Source of the DNA: Bradysia coprophila
Lineage: Eukaryota; Arthropoda; Insecta; Diptera; Sciaridae
Length of the DNA: 64,000 nt
Assembly (NCBI RefSeq): GCF_014529535.1
Contig: NW_023503307.1
Location: 704,797 to 768,796, forward strand
Direction: 5' to 3'
This document shows positions 1 through 13,203 of the stretch, in pieces. The notes under the pieces are model-generated. The model saw only the letters and a list, made by a program, of their open reading frames with translations. It ran no database searches and had not been told where the DNA came from. Made by a program: the position numbers and the translations under genes. Numbering within the stretch: position 1 is the stretch's first letter; every line of letters starts with the position of its first letter.

Positions 1-578
1 AAATTAAATTAAAATTTTTGCTTCGACCGAACTTTCACTCGACTTTTTAAACATTCGATGTAACCATTTGCTTAGAACTGGGTATTGTGCATCATCTCCT
101 CCCAAAAAAAAACGCGGCCGATATAATGAATTGTGTAAATAATTTGAAACAATTTAGATGAGTCAATGAATGTATAGTATACATTTAGGACGAGTTAATA
201 AAAAACGAATGTTACGTATGTTCCAGCCGACGAAATCAATCAATGACATTCGTTTTTTTTATATAATTTTTATATTCTGCCAAAGAATGTTTGAACGGAA
301 ATAGTCTCAAAGTTTTGAGATTTGCTTTCGTTAATGGGAAAAAAAAACTTGTTAGGTACTATCGTTGACTCATGTATATTATTCGAGAGAAAAAAGACTC
401 TGTATGCAGATTCAGATAACTGAAACGTGTGAAATTACTAGAAGGATATGAGAAAAAAAAACTTGTACATTTTAAAAATTCCATAGTGTCACATGTTTTA
501 TTTCCTGTTCTTTTCGCTTTCACATTCGGTTTTTTCTCTTAATAAAAAAAAAATTAAATTTCCTAATTTTCGTTACAG
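1..578 (+). other. Notch intron, 3' part (no gene)
   Basis: This AT-rich stretch with poly-A and poly-T runs ends in a pyrimidine-rich tract and the acceptor CGTTACAG at 571-578, directly before the first Notch exon in the window. It is therefore the 3' portion of a Notch intron, and the earlier exons (signal peptide and EGF repeats 1-6) lie upstream, outside the window. No coding frame or RNA gene was seen in it. Confidence 0.85.
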
Positions 579-3500
579 GATTCCAAGGCACTAACTGCGA
601 AGAGAACATCGACGATTGTCCGGGCAACCTGTGTCAAAACGGTGGCACCTGCATCGATGCTGTGAACGCTTACCGTTGCAAATGTTCACCGAGTTACACC
701 GGTGAGTTCTGCGAAAATGATGTGGACGAATGTGCGATGCGACCGGCCGTATGCCAAAATGGTGCCACCTGTACCAATACCCACGGCAGTTATTCGTGCA
801 TATGCGTCAACGGTTGGAACGGATCCGATTGCAGTCTGAATATTGACGATTGCGTGGATGCAGCTTGTTTCAACGGTGCCACCTGTATCGATGGTGTCGG
901 AAGCTTCTATTGTCGTTGCACGCCGGGCAAAACCGGACTATTGTGTCATTTGGAAGATGCATGCACATCGAATCCCTGTCACGCGGATGCTATTTGTGAT
1001 ACCAGTCCGATTAATGGATCGTTTGCCTGTTCGTGTGCGACTGGCTACAAGGGTATCGATTGTTCGGAAGATATTGATGAATGTAATCAAGGATCGCCGT
1101 GCGAACACAATGGCATCTGTGTTAATACGCCCGGTTCGTTTGCGTGCAACTGTTCGCAAGGATTCACTGGACCGCGTTGCGAAACGAATGTGAACGAGTG
1201 CGAAAGTCATCCGTGTCAGAATGATGGTAGCTGCTTGGATGATCCAGGAACCTTTAGATGCGTATGCATGCCGGGTAAGAATGTTTGCATTGTTATTATA
1301 TAGGTTTCATGTCGTCGCGAATTGTGATATTTTGAAAATGCTATTCGAACATTACACAAATCAATTAGAAGTGCATAGGCATTTCAACGTCTAAAGAGAA
1401 TGCACAAGTTTTTTCACACACTACGCTGTTTTTTTTTAATAGCGTCCATTAAATTTTATCGCTCTTGTTACATTTTAAACCTTTAGCGTATAAAGTACAC
1501 GAGCATATTATTATATGCAAAGCACTACACAATATTTGCATTTGATTTTAGACTTTAATCAATTTAGTCTTCATGGAAATTAGATTCCCGTATAATATTT
1601 GAATTGCGTTATGTATGCTCTGTTATAATTGTTTGCCCATTTGATATATATATTGTTGTGCACTTTGTTGTTTATGTGGCTTTCCAACAATCGAAATAGA
1701 AGGTATTGGTCGATTGATTACGGTTGGGTGTATTTGGTTAATCAAGTCAATCGCATATGAACAGACCTCTAAATGCATTTTTAACCGAATTGTGTTTTAG
1801 TGAACCGCAGATTATTTACAAATACTTTCAATCAATCTGATGACATAATACATAAATCGTCGACGACAAAGTCGTTATGCATGTTTGTGTGGCGCAATGA
1901 CTCTTTTTTTTCCCTTTCGCTGAATAGCGAATTCCGATTGACTTTATGCGCTTTCTTATCACCTACACTTACCATCTCTTTCCGTTCCATGCAGGATTCA
2001 CTGGTACACAGTGCGAAATCAATATCAACGAATGCGAACAGAATCCCTGCCTAAACGGTGGAACGTGTCTGGACCTGATAAATGGCTTCAAATGCACTTG
2101 TACAATTGGATTTACCGGATCTCGCTGTCAGATAAACATAGACGACTGTCTATCGCAACCATGCCGAAATAACGGAATATGTCACGACTCCATAGCCGGA
2201 TATACTTGCGAATGTCCGCCAGGTTATACAGGTGAGCGAAGAGTTCCGAGAGAAACAAAAATATTTTAAGTTCTATGTTTGGAGCCGATAATTTCAATGT
2301 TATCCTCATTGTTGCAGGACTATCATGTGAGATCAACATAAATGATTGTCAATCGTCGCCATGCCATCGTGGTACTTGCATCGACGGCGACAATTCATTC
2401 ACCTGCCAATGCAGTCCCGGCTACACTGGATACTTGTGCCAAACGCAAATAAATGAATGTGAATCCAATCCCTGTCAATTCGGAGGCCACTGTGAGGATT
2501 TGATTGATGGTTACCGTTGTCGGTGTTCGCCAGGAACATCTGGCCAGAATTGCGAAGTGAATGTAAACGAATGTCACAGCAATCCGTGCCGTAACGAGGC
2601 TACATGCATTGATGGCATCAATCGGTATACGTGTCAATGTCTTCCCGGATTCACTGGCATTCACTGCGAAATAAATATCAACGAATGTGCATCGGATCCG
2701 TGTGCAAATGGTGGAGTATGTATGGATTTGGTGAATGGTTACAAATGTGAATGTCCACGCGGTTATTACGACGCTCGCTGTCTGAGCGATGTTGATGAAT
2801 GCGCGTCGAATCCATGTATCAACGGTGGCCGATGTGAAGATGGTGTCAATCAATTCATCTGCAATTGTCCACCTGGCTACGGCGGGAAGCGATGTGAACA
2901 CGACATTGATGAGTGTGGATCGAATCCTTGTCAGCATGGTGGTCTTTGCCGTGACGGTCTAAATTCATACACCTGTACATGTATGCCCGGCTACACTGGA
3001 ATCAACTGTGAAACGAACATTGACGATTGCGTGCACAATCCATGCAGTAACGGTGGATCGTGTATTGACTTAGTAAATGGCTACAAATGCGTTTGTCGTG
3101 TTCCATTTACCGGACGTGATTGCGAATCGAAAATGGATCCATGTCAACCGAATCGCTGTTACAATGGAGCTAAATGTACGCCGAGCTCAAATTACTTGGA
3201 CTTTTCGTGTACTTGTTCGCTTGGATACACAGGACGATTGTGTAATGAAGACATCAACGAATGTGCGCTGTCTTCACCGTGCCGAAATGGTGCCACTTGT
3301 CGTAATGTTCCAGGGTTCTATCAGTGTATTTGTGCTAAGGGATATGAAGGTCGTGACTGTACAGTAAACACGGATGACTGCGCCTCTTTCCCATGCCAGA
3401 ATGGTGGTACGTGTCTAGATGGGATCGGCGATTACACGTGCTTATGTGTTGATGGATTTGAAGGAAAACATTGTGAGGTGGACATCAACGAATGCCTTTC

Positions 3501-6500
3501 GATGCCGTGTCAAAACAGTGCCACATGCAACCAGTACGTTAATTCCTACACGTGCACATGTCCACTTGGATTCTCCGGAATAAATTGCCAGACAAACGAC
3601 GAGGATTGTACGGAAAGTTCGTGTATGAACGGAGGGACCTGCATCGATGGCATTAATAGTTACAATTGCTCATGTCGTCCCGGATTTAACGGTCTCAATT
3701 GCCAATACAAAATAAATAAATGTGACTCGCAGCCTTGTCGTAATGGAGCCACGTGCCATGATCTAGGAAACGACTACTCTTGCCACTGCTCGTACGGATA
3801 CAGCGGTAAACAATGTATGGAATATGTGGATTGGTGTTCGCAACGGCCATGCGAAAATGGGGCCACTTGTGTTCAACGCGAAAACGTTTATCAATGCTTG
3901 TGCGCAAGTGGATGGACTGGAAAATTGTGTGACGTCGAAATGGTTTCGTGCAAAGATGCAGCTATTCGCAAAGGTGTCAGTCCGAAAGATTTGTGTGGAA
4001 ACGGAACTTGCGAAGACTTTGGAAATTCGCATCGCTGCCACTGCGAACAGGGTTACACCGGATCGTATTGTCAGAAAGAAATAAACGAATGCGAATCGGC
4101 ACCATGCCAGAATGGAGGCAATTGTAAAGACAAAGTCGGATCGTATCAGTGCATTTGCAAGCAAGGTTTCCAGGGTCAAAATTGTGAATTAAACATTGAT
4201 GACTGTAAGCCCAATCCGTGTCAAAATGGAGGAACGTGTCACGATTTAGTTGCTAGTTTTATGTGTTCGTGCCCGCCTGGAACGTTGGGAATCATTTGTG
4301 ATATTAACCAAGACGATTGTGTCCCAGATGCTTGTCATAATAACGGTACGTGTTTGGATCGAGTTGGCTCATTCGAATGTATATGTCCACCAGGATTTGT
4401 TGGTTCTAGATGTGAGGGCGATATCAACGAATGTCTGTCGAACCCTTGTTCGAATCCCGGAACCCTAGACTGTGTACAATTGGTTAATGATTACCATTGC
4501 AACTGTAAACCAGGACATATGGGACGCCATTGTGAAGTGAAAGTAGACTTCTGTGCCACTTCGCCTTGTCAGAACGGTGGAATTTGTTCTACGAGGCAGT
4601 CCGGTCATCATTGCCTATGTTCGGATGGATTTTTCGGAAAGAATTGCGAATTTTCTGGTCTAGACTGTGACTCGAATCCCTGCTTAAATGGTAAATGTGT
4701 AATTGCTGATGGTGGTGGTTATCGATGCGAATGCCCATTCGGCACTGGTGGAGTTAACTGTGAACTGGACACCGTCGATGAGTGCCAGCCGAATCCATGT
4801 TATCGTGGAGCTGCTTGTGAAAACAAGTTGGGTGACTTTGAGTGCTTCTGTCCGGAAAAGTGGTCTGGAAAGACTTGTCACACATATGATCCGACATATC
4901 GTGGTTGGCCTGATCGGATTAAAAATACCGTTGACACGGTATACTCAATCGATTTGGAATATCAAAAGGAACAGTGTGTCAAACGTGGTTGCATTGAAAA
5001 GAAAGGCAATCGGAAGTGCGAAGAGGAATGCAACACGTACGCCTGCAACTTTGATGGCGGTGACTGTTCATTGGGTATTAATCCGTGGATTAACTGTACC
5101 GCATCGATAAACTGTTGGGAAGTGTTTGGCGACGGTGTCTGTAATGAGGAGTGCAACAATCAACCATGCCTGTTTGACGGACGAGATTGCCAAAAGAAAT
5201 TGCTGCCATGTAACCCAATATACGATGCGTACTGTCAGGAACATTATGCTAATGGTCGTTGCGACTACGGCTGTAATAATGCTGAATGTAATTGGGATGG
5301 ATTGGATTGTGAGACTCAACAGCCACAGTTAGCCGAAGGTGTGATTTCAGTCATTGTTCTCATGGACATGATGCAATTCCGTGAAAATGTAGTTCCATTC
5401 TTGAGAGATATGGGTCATCAACTAAGAACGACTCTGCGAATAAAGAAGGACAACCAAGGCAAAGACATGATTTTCTATTGGGACAAAAAGTCGGAGATCA
5501 CTGGCCTACAAAATTCTGCGTTCGGTCGTAAACACAACATTGCTTACTCGGATAGAGTTGATCAATCTGGCGTTCAAGTATTCATGGAAATCGACAATCG
5601 AAAATGTACAGTTATGTCCGGTTCAGAATGTTTTTCATCAGCTCAGGATGCAGCCGGTTTCTTAGGCGCAATCGCTTCAAAACATACGATGTCTAAATCG
5701 TTCCCTATTCTACAAGTTCGAGGAGTTGCTGAATCAGACACTGGGGAAACATCTCCGACCAATGCAAAGTACGTTGCACTTGGAGCGATAATTGTCTTCT
5801 TGTCTTGCTTCTTGTTGGGTGTACTGATAACGGCACAACGAAAACGCGCTCATGGTGTGACATGGTTCCCGGAAGGCTTTTTCACCACTACAACTGGACC
5901 GCGTAGGCATTCACGACGTCGTGGACCTGATGGTCAGGAAATGCGAAATCTAAATAAAAACAACTCAATGGCCTGTATGGACGACGTCAATATGAATTCC
6001 AATCATATGACTCATTCTCAGCAATGGTCGGACGATGAATCGGAAATGCCTCAACCGAAACGTTTAAGAATCTGTGATCAAGGATATTCAAGCGATCACA
6101 CAGCTGTTACAGAATATGAAGAGGCCGAACCACGACTCTGGTCACAACAACATATGGAAGGCGGTGATATTCGTATTCCACCATCTATTATGACTCCGCC
6201 ATCACACAACGATGGCATTGATGCTCGAGGACTGTTAGGCACAACACCATTAATGGAGGCCGCCATTCGTGGAGCAGGTATTGATTCGAGTGAAGATATC
6301 GATTCAACGGATGACCTAAATGGACAAAAAATTTCCGAATTATTGGCTCAAGGTGCTGACTTAAACGCTACGATGGAGAAAACTGGTGAGACTTGTTTAC
6401 ATTTAGCTGCCAGATTTGCTCGAGCTGACGCAGCGAAACGATTACTTGATGCCGGTGCTGACGTAAACATGCAAGACAATACAGGACGAACACCACTTCA

Positions 6501-8600
6501 TGCAGCCGTAGCTGCTGATGCTAGAGGTGTATTCCAAATATTATTAAGAAATCGAGCGACTAATTTAAATGCTCGCATGGCTGATGGTACAACACCGTTA
6601 ATATTGGCTACTCGATTAGCAATAGAAGGCATGGTAGAGGATTTGATCACAGCCGATGCTGACATAAATGCAGCTGATTCATCTGGAAAAACAGCATTGC
6701 ATTGGGCAGCTGCCGTAAATAATGTTGATGCAGTTAATACACTGCTAATGCATCATGCTAATCGTGATGCACAAGATGATAAAGACGAGACGCCACTGTT
6801 CCTTGCAGCTCGTGAAGGTTCCTCCGAGGCATGCAAAGCATTACTGGATAATTTCGCAAATAGAGAAATTACCGATCATATGGATCTACTACCGAAGAAC
6901 GTAGCCAGCGAACGTTTGCATTACGACATTGTTCGATTGCTAGAGGAACATGTTCCGCGCAACCCGCAAGTAGTGACTGTGATTCCAAACTCAATTATTA
7001 GTTCGCCAAGTCATTCGCAACTTATCACACATCCGACGGTTATTGCGTCGACTAAACAGAAGCAAAAGAAGCGTCAGAAAGCCGCTGCAAATAATAATCC
7101 AAATAGTCCAGACAATGACAGCAGTCTGCGACGCAAAGCCAGTACGAAGAAGAATTCGAAGAAAAATGGCCAAGTATTGCCCGATGTTCAGCTGTCTGAT
7201 GGTGCTCTAAGTTCGGTAGAATCACCGCTAACCAGTCTTCCCAGTCCATATGATACTGCCAGTTTGTACTCGAATGCAATGGCTGCCCATCATAATATTG
7301 AAATAGTTCCAGCCAAACAGCCTCCTAGCTACGAAGATTGTATTAAGGTAATTTCATCACACATACGTCCACTAATTCCGATCGAAAATTCATCAATTTT
7401 TTCTTCCACTCACCAGAGCGCACATTCGATCCAATCGCTGCACAATATCAACTTTGATAACTACGGTTACACAATGGGTTCGCCATTCCAAGATCTCATG
7501 AGTGCTCAACGGAGTACCCCCGGAACACACATTGGTGATCAAGGCTTGAGTCCTCCATACTCAAACCAATCTCCACCACACTCAGTCCAAAGTAACATTG
7601 CACTGTCTCCGCAAGGATATATTGGTAAGTGTCGATCAGCGTTGGTATACGATTTCCGACCGAAATTCATGAATTCATTCGATTTTTAGGCTCTCCATCA
7701 CCAGCAAAATCGCGACTCACATCACCGACCCATATGCAGGCGATGCGACACGCGACCCATCAAAAACACGGACAACAGAGTCATATGGTGCCTGCAAATT
7801 CGACACAACAAATGAACTCGGTGCCGCAGAATCAGCAACAGCAGCAAAAACAAACGGTAAGTACTTCAATTGCCAAACATTCGTTACAAAACCTCCTAGT
7901 TAAGTCTTACTGTGCTGAAAACACTTTCATGGTTCCATGATGATACTAAATGTTAATTAAAATTTCAGCAACAGTCACAACAGCAATCGCCTCAACATAT
8001 CGACGATAAGAACTGGTAAGTTTAACAGTTAAGATCAATCTCAAGCAACAAATCTAACCCACGGCATACTTTTTTCTTCCAGCTTTTACACGCTGTCTCA
8101 ACAGCAACAGCAATCGCAGCACGGTGGTACAAATAGTGCAATATTGCCTTCATTACAAATGGGATTCGAGTTCAATTCGGCACTAGATATGCCCAACTTT
8201 TGCAACACAACCGGTGAGTCACTGCCGGCAACAAAGCTTGTTATTCATTCACTAAACACTGCCTTCCTTCTCCCCCACCTCAGGTCAACATCATCCACAA
8301 AATTCCACAAACGGCATCTCAACGTCAACGGCCCAGTCATCCAACAATGCAATCCATTCGCCGAAATTCTATCAATATTTAACGCCACCCAGCCAGCATT
8401 CGGGCGGCGTAACGCCACAACACTTGGTACAAACATTAGATAGCTATCCAACACCGTCGCCCGAATCACCGGGACATTGGTCCAGTTCGTCGCCACATTC
8501 GAATTCGGATTGGTCGGAGGGCATCCATTCGCCGGCGAATACAGTTTATGTGACCGGCGGCCATCAATCGAATAAGGGTTCGGAGGCGATTTATATTTGA
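579..8600 (+). CDS. N: Notch receptor, 3' part (EGF6 tail to stop), 8 exons
   Basis: Single-pass receptor for Delta/Serrate-type ligands; the cleaved intracellular part acts in the nucleus with Su(H). Exons: 579-1274, 1995-2231, 2318-7347, 7417-7624, 7690-7856, 7969-8015, 8083-8213, 8284-8600; with the two bases completing a split Gly they give 2276 codons plus TGA. Order: tail of EGF6, EGF7-36 (ligand-binding EGF11-12 at about 1070-1290 and 1995-2020), three LNR modules (about 4970-5315), heterodimerization region, TM helix (about 5770-5832), RAM motif with VTWFPEGF (about 5855), basic NLS, ankyrin repeats (about 6220-6950), a PPSY Nedd4/Su(dx)-type motif (about 7321), Q-rich segments, and a PEST tail with TPSPES and WSSSSP ending GSEAIYI. 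This matches Drosophila Notch as I know it. The Q-rich region is much shorter than in fly. Start and signal peptide lie upstream. Identification is very sure; exons 6-7 are the least certain. Confidence 0.97.
7348..7416 (+). other. 69-nt frame-preserving intron in Notch
   Basis: The Notch frame stays open here, but the 23 extra codons interrupt the block PPSYEDCIK / SAHSIQSL, which is contiguous in Drosophila as far as I recall (EDCIKNAQSMQSL). The stretch starts with GTAATT after AAG, ends with a pyrimidine-rich tract and CACCAG, and lies between codons (phase 0). Splicing is inferred; an intron-retained isoform would add 23 residues without a frameshift. Confidence 0.75.
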
Positions 8601-9830
8601 GAAAAGGATTGAGTGTATTTGTGGCTCGTGACTAAGTATGTGCGCGAGAGGAGAGGGAGATGTACAAAATGAAGACAATTTAGCACATTCAAAGTGTCCC
8701 TGAACAAACAAACAAATTTTGAATGTTTGTGTTTATAAGTGATGTTTTACAATAAGGTTCTAGTTCGGTAAGATTAGTTTGTCGTAACAATTTTTTTTTT
8801 GTAATTTAATTTATGACGACCGATGATGCAAGGAGGAGACGAGTAACGTCAGTATAAAAAGTGACTTAGTGCAGCGTTACAAGTTTTTTTTTATTAAATT
8901 TTATTTGTGTACAATACATGTAAGGGTCAAGAAACGAAAATACAAAATGGTACTGATGATTTTTGAATAAGCTTTTAAAATGCAATGATTTGTGAGTGCT
9001 ATAGAAATTTTATTATATTGGCCATGTAGTGTAAGGTGTAACACTAACAGGAAAGAAGAAGAAAAATGCAACAAAAAAAAATCGGTGTGAGAAATGACAT
9101 CTAGATTCTAGAAATTACCCCGAGAGTTATGCCATTTTCGACGATCGACAAAGGCTTTGATGAGAATAAGGCAAGCAAATCGCTAAACTATCCATACCAT
9201 TTCGATGGGTAATCAAAAGTGAATTGCCTGAACGGGTTACAACACGTCGATTTAAGGCGATGCTAGAGATCACCTAAGTTTAGCTGATTTTTGAACAGAT
9301 TTCTGGCTGTCACGTCCGGTTGTAATGTTCGTTTCACTTTACTTATTCTCCCTGTTGTGATAAATCCTAAGAAAGTATGAACGCGCGATCAAATTGTGCA
9401 TCTCAGATTTGTTTATCTTATTCTCATGAACGCCTCGTGATATCGTTGGAACTCGGTACATTGCTCTTGAATTTAGTGATTAGGCGATGCATTCAATTGC
9501 AACAGAAACATACTAATTGTACTTTAAGTGAATGAAAAATGCCAGCGTGTTTAAATGAATCAAATTAATTGGATTCGGGCAATTTAAATTCAACAAAAAA
9601 AATGTCTCAAATTGAGTCGAGCGCACTGGAAATAACAAATTGTATATTGAACATGTTCAAACAACGGTTAGTGTCAGTTCTATTCGTAAAGATATTATGT
9701 CCCTTTTGTGCTGCTCTTCACTTAAATACATTTCAGTCGATTCAGCAATTATACGTTACAAAATTCCAACGAAATTGACATTCCATCAGGTGTCTACCAA
9801 TTAAATAAATTTTCATTTATCAGTTCCCCG
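8601..9830 (+). other. Probable Notch 3' UTR
   Basis: Non-coding sequence follows the Notch stop codon. AATAAA at 9804-9809 is the first plausible polyadenylation signal I noticed, so a 3' UTR of roughly 1.2 kb is suggested. Small open frames in this stretch look random. The true 3' end cannot be fixed without transcript data. Confidence 0.4.
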
Positions 9831-10018
9831 TTTCATCTTCATCGTAATTTTTAATCGATAAGCACAACATTACTGGGAAATATTGGAATGATAAACTGTG
9901 TAGGTCAGATTTCGACTGAAAAATATCGTTCGAAATGGAGAAAGAATTCCTTATGACAGAAAAAGAGGATCAGATGCTGGAGTTGTTACAGTCCGTTTAA
10001 CCTATGAAATCGACTTCA

Positions 10019-10063
10019 ATTTCCGACTATATAACCGGACAATCGAACTATATAGTCGGAAAT
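10019..10063. repeat. Short perfect hairpin
   Basis: ATTTCCGACTATATA at 10019-10033 is followed, after about 15 bases, by its exact reverse complement at 10049-10063, and weaker pairing continues outward into CGACTT / AAAGTC. It could be a relic of a tiny foldback element or an RNA hairpin if transcribed. No function can be assigned. Confidence 0.6.
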
Positions 10064-11499
10064 TTTAAAGTCAATTTTGAGTTAGGATTTTGAAGAGATG
10101 AGACTTTCCGTACTGGTACGTTAAGTATGGAAATGAAACTCGGGATGTTTTTTTTATCGATTAAAAATTAATTCAAGAAGAAGAGGAAGAGAGAGAAAAA
10201 AAACAAACAGCAGAACATGTGCAATCGGTCAATCGTTTTGTTCGTTATATACATTTTAACTCGCTTATTCAGCACTCATAATTTTTTTTGTACAAATAAA
10301 TAGGAAAAATAGAAAGAATTTCACAAATGAAAATAAAAAATTTACTTATCAAATTAACAAAAAAAAATCAATAAAATGCAGGTAGAATATCTGTTTGCCG
10401 GGTATGGAAACGTTGATTGAATTTCTTTCGTTTTTTTTTTTAAATTAAGAGGAATAAGAAGAAAGAACTATAAAGGGAATTGTGTACATAACGAAACGGA
10501 AGGTTATTTTTAATTATAGAGAATTATTACAACACACAACATTCGATTACTTACAATTTTTATACAAAATAAACAAAAAATTAAAATTAAAAAAATTATT
10601 ATCTTTATGTTAAATTTTAAAAAAAATGAAAAGTAAAGTAAAAAAATCGAGAAAAACTCAAAAAAATATTCGTAGCTAATTTTAAGACTGAAGTGGTTTA
10701 TTATCAGGAATTTCAATCATTTGATTTTTTGTTGATTTTTTCCTTTACAACTTTTTTATTTCGTTTTCAAAAATATTTTAACTTTTATTTTCGATCAATT
10801 TTAAGTTTATTTCTATACCGGAAAATTTATTTCATTTTCTTCAATTTGTTACAATTTTTTTAACGTAAACTTCTATGTCACTTCATTTCCGCCGACTATT
10901 CATTCAATTTCCTAACATTCCTAAATCGGTATTTAAAAAAAAAAATAAATTCGACTCTCTTGTAACAAACCACGCATGTTTAACAAATTTGGTTGTTTGC
11001 TATAAAAAAAATCGCTATCATAAACTCTACATAAATTATTATAACATTATTGTCATACGGATATAGCATTTAGTTTCGTTATTTTCATGTCATCCGTCAA
11101 AAGGCAATAAATTTCCATATCCCCAATTTTTATTTTTTTCTAAAAAAAAAACAGTTTCTACATTCTCCATAATCATAACTGAATGAGAAGTCTCCCAATG
11201 TTACGTCCGCTGTTCCCCATCCGAATATAATGTGATCTCCACCATTTCCAGCTATACGATCCAACTGTTTGATAGCTCTCGGTAAATTGTAAATTGACAA
11301 AATTAAGTCGATCAAAATTGTCTCAATGAAGTGAATGCATTTTTGGCGGTTGTTGGATTCAAAGTAATTTTTAGTTGGCTTCGCCTCACCGTATCGCTCA
11401 ATTAAAATAATGGTTTATGAAAAAGTACTTGCAGAAATGATTAGTGTGATCCACGAGGCGTTCAAACCAGGTATCAGTTGAATCCGATCTGATCCTTCA

Positions 11500-11890
11500 T
11501 TAAGAGCAATGGTCCCTTTGCAAATTTGTAGCGTACATTTAGGCGGAAATATATTTGTTTTTCTACAAACCAAAATCTTTTTTTGAAAAGGTAAAATCAT
11601 CAAAGCACGCAAAAATGTGTTTTTTTTTTTCAAGGAAAAATTGGTTTGTGAGTCATAACCCACTTGGAGAGACCTGAGCAGATTATATAAATTTACACAA
11701 TCTGCAAAGGTTTCTCCAAATGAGAGAAGTTATGACTCAAAAACCAATTTTTCCTTTAAAAGTAACACATTTGCGCTTTAATAGTTTCAATTTTTCAAAA
11801 AAAAAAATTCTTCAGAGAAATAATCAAAAAACGAATATTTTTCCGCATAAATATGAGCTACTAATTTGCAAAGGGTCCATGGCTCTTAAG
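11500..11890. repeat. Foldback element with about 175-bp diverged arms
   Basis: The left arm (about 11500-11672) reappears inverted in the right arm (about 11713-11890) around a loop of about 40 bp. Shared blocks include TTGCAAAGGG, the GGAAAAATTGG / CCAATTTTTCC pair, GAGTCATAAC / GTTATGACTC and AACGAATATTTTTCCGC-like words. The arms are clearly diverged, so this looks like an old non-autonomous foldback or MITE copy. No target duplication was identified. Confidence 0.65.
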
Positions 11891-13187
11891 ACTTTATTTT
11901 AATTTAAGGAAACCGTGACCTGTACACCTGTACTGTGGAAACCGTTTGTAAAATTTTTAGAAAATTGTCTATCGGCAGCATTTATTTTGAGGTTTCATCT
12001 AAGTTGCTAAGCTGCTCATAGTGGCTGAGCTCGAGACATTTTGAATTTTCTGCAACGAATCAACATGTAAACGGCATACAAATGTTGTTCTCATCTCAAC
12101 TAGTTTCTGATTTTGCATTCTCGTTCATTGTCAGATGTAAAAAAATTTAAAAAAAATGTTTGTTGCATAGAACGGAAATAAAGTCAACTGCATTAAATGT
12201 AACGGGACGACTGAACCGAATTCCACAAAAAAATTTAATATTTTTTCACTTTATTTTCGCGTATTTTCCTCGCACAGAAAAATAACTAAATGAAAGGTAT
12301 ATGGTGAACTGTAACCCTCGGGGGAATTTAAAAAATAATATAGAACAAACAACAACCGCAGATAGACCCAACATAATTTCATACATATACAAAAACTATC
12401 TCAAAATTTTCCTTCTATTTATTTCATCAAATTAATTAAGAAAAATTTCTACTTCTAACACAATATCGAACATGTTCAGAATTACTAGACAAAAGAAAAT
12501 GAAATTTGTAATTTATAATTTTGGGCCGAAAATATCGAAATTGGCGCATTAAAACTAAACAAAAAAGACAAAACGCGTGATAAAAGACTAACTTGTTGAA
12601 TCCCATATCAATGGCCGAAGGGGGCCAAACCTTTTTTTTACAATAAAATTCTTTTGAAAAAAACCCTTAAAGTATAACGCTTTTGTATACTTGTAAAAAG
12701 TAATTTTAATTAAATTTAATTGAAATCTAGACAAATGTTTTAATTAAAAACAAAATAAAATTAAAACAAAAGACAAGGAGCTCTAAATGTATTAAATAAA
12801 CTATTTTTTAAATTACTGGTAAATAATTATACGAATCGACAATTTCCAATCCAATTCTTTATGCATTCCACATTGCATTTGTGCATTGAAATTGTCGGTA
12901 CTTATAATTCTCTCCCTGTAAGAAAAATCAAGGAACGACGTAGATCATTTGTATACAAAAACTAAAATTTTCCGATCATAATATTCCGAATCTTAATAAC
13001 CATGCAAAATTACAGAATAAAAAGATTTCAAAAGAAAAGAATAAATGAAACACAGAAAGAAGCAGAGTATAAGATTAAAAGAAGATGATTTTGTAAACTA
13101 TTAGTTAAGAATTTTTTAATTATTCCGTAGGCTTTAGCTTAGTTTAATTAACTTTTTTTTCTCTTAATTATAAGACCCTGTAGCGCC

Positions 13188-13203
13188 CACACACACACAC
13201 ACA
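13188..13203. repeat. (CA)n microsatellite
   Basis: A run of about eight CA dinucleotides follows GCGCC. It is a simple sequence repeat with no other sign of function. Confidence 0.8.

Noticed and set aside
2395..2937. 180-codon open frame on the minus strand within Notch
   Set aside because: It is the antisense shadow of Cys-rich EGF repeats; composition and position follow the sense codons and it has no splice or start support.
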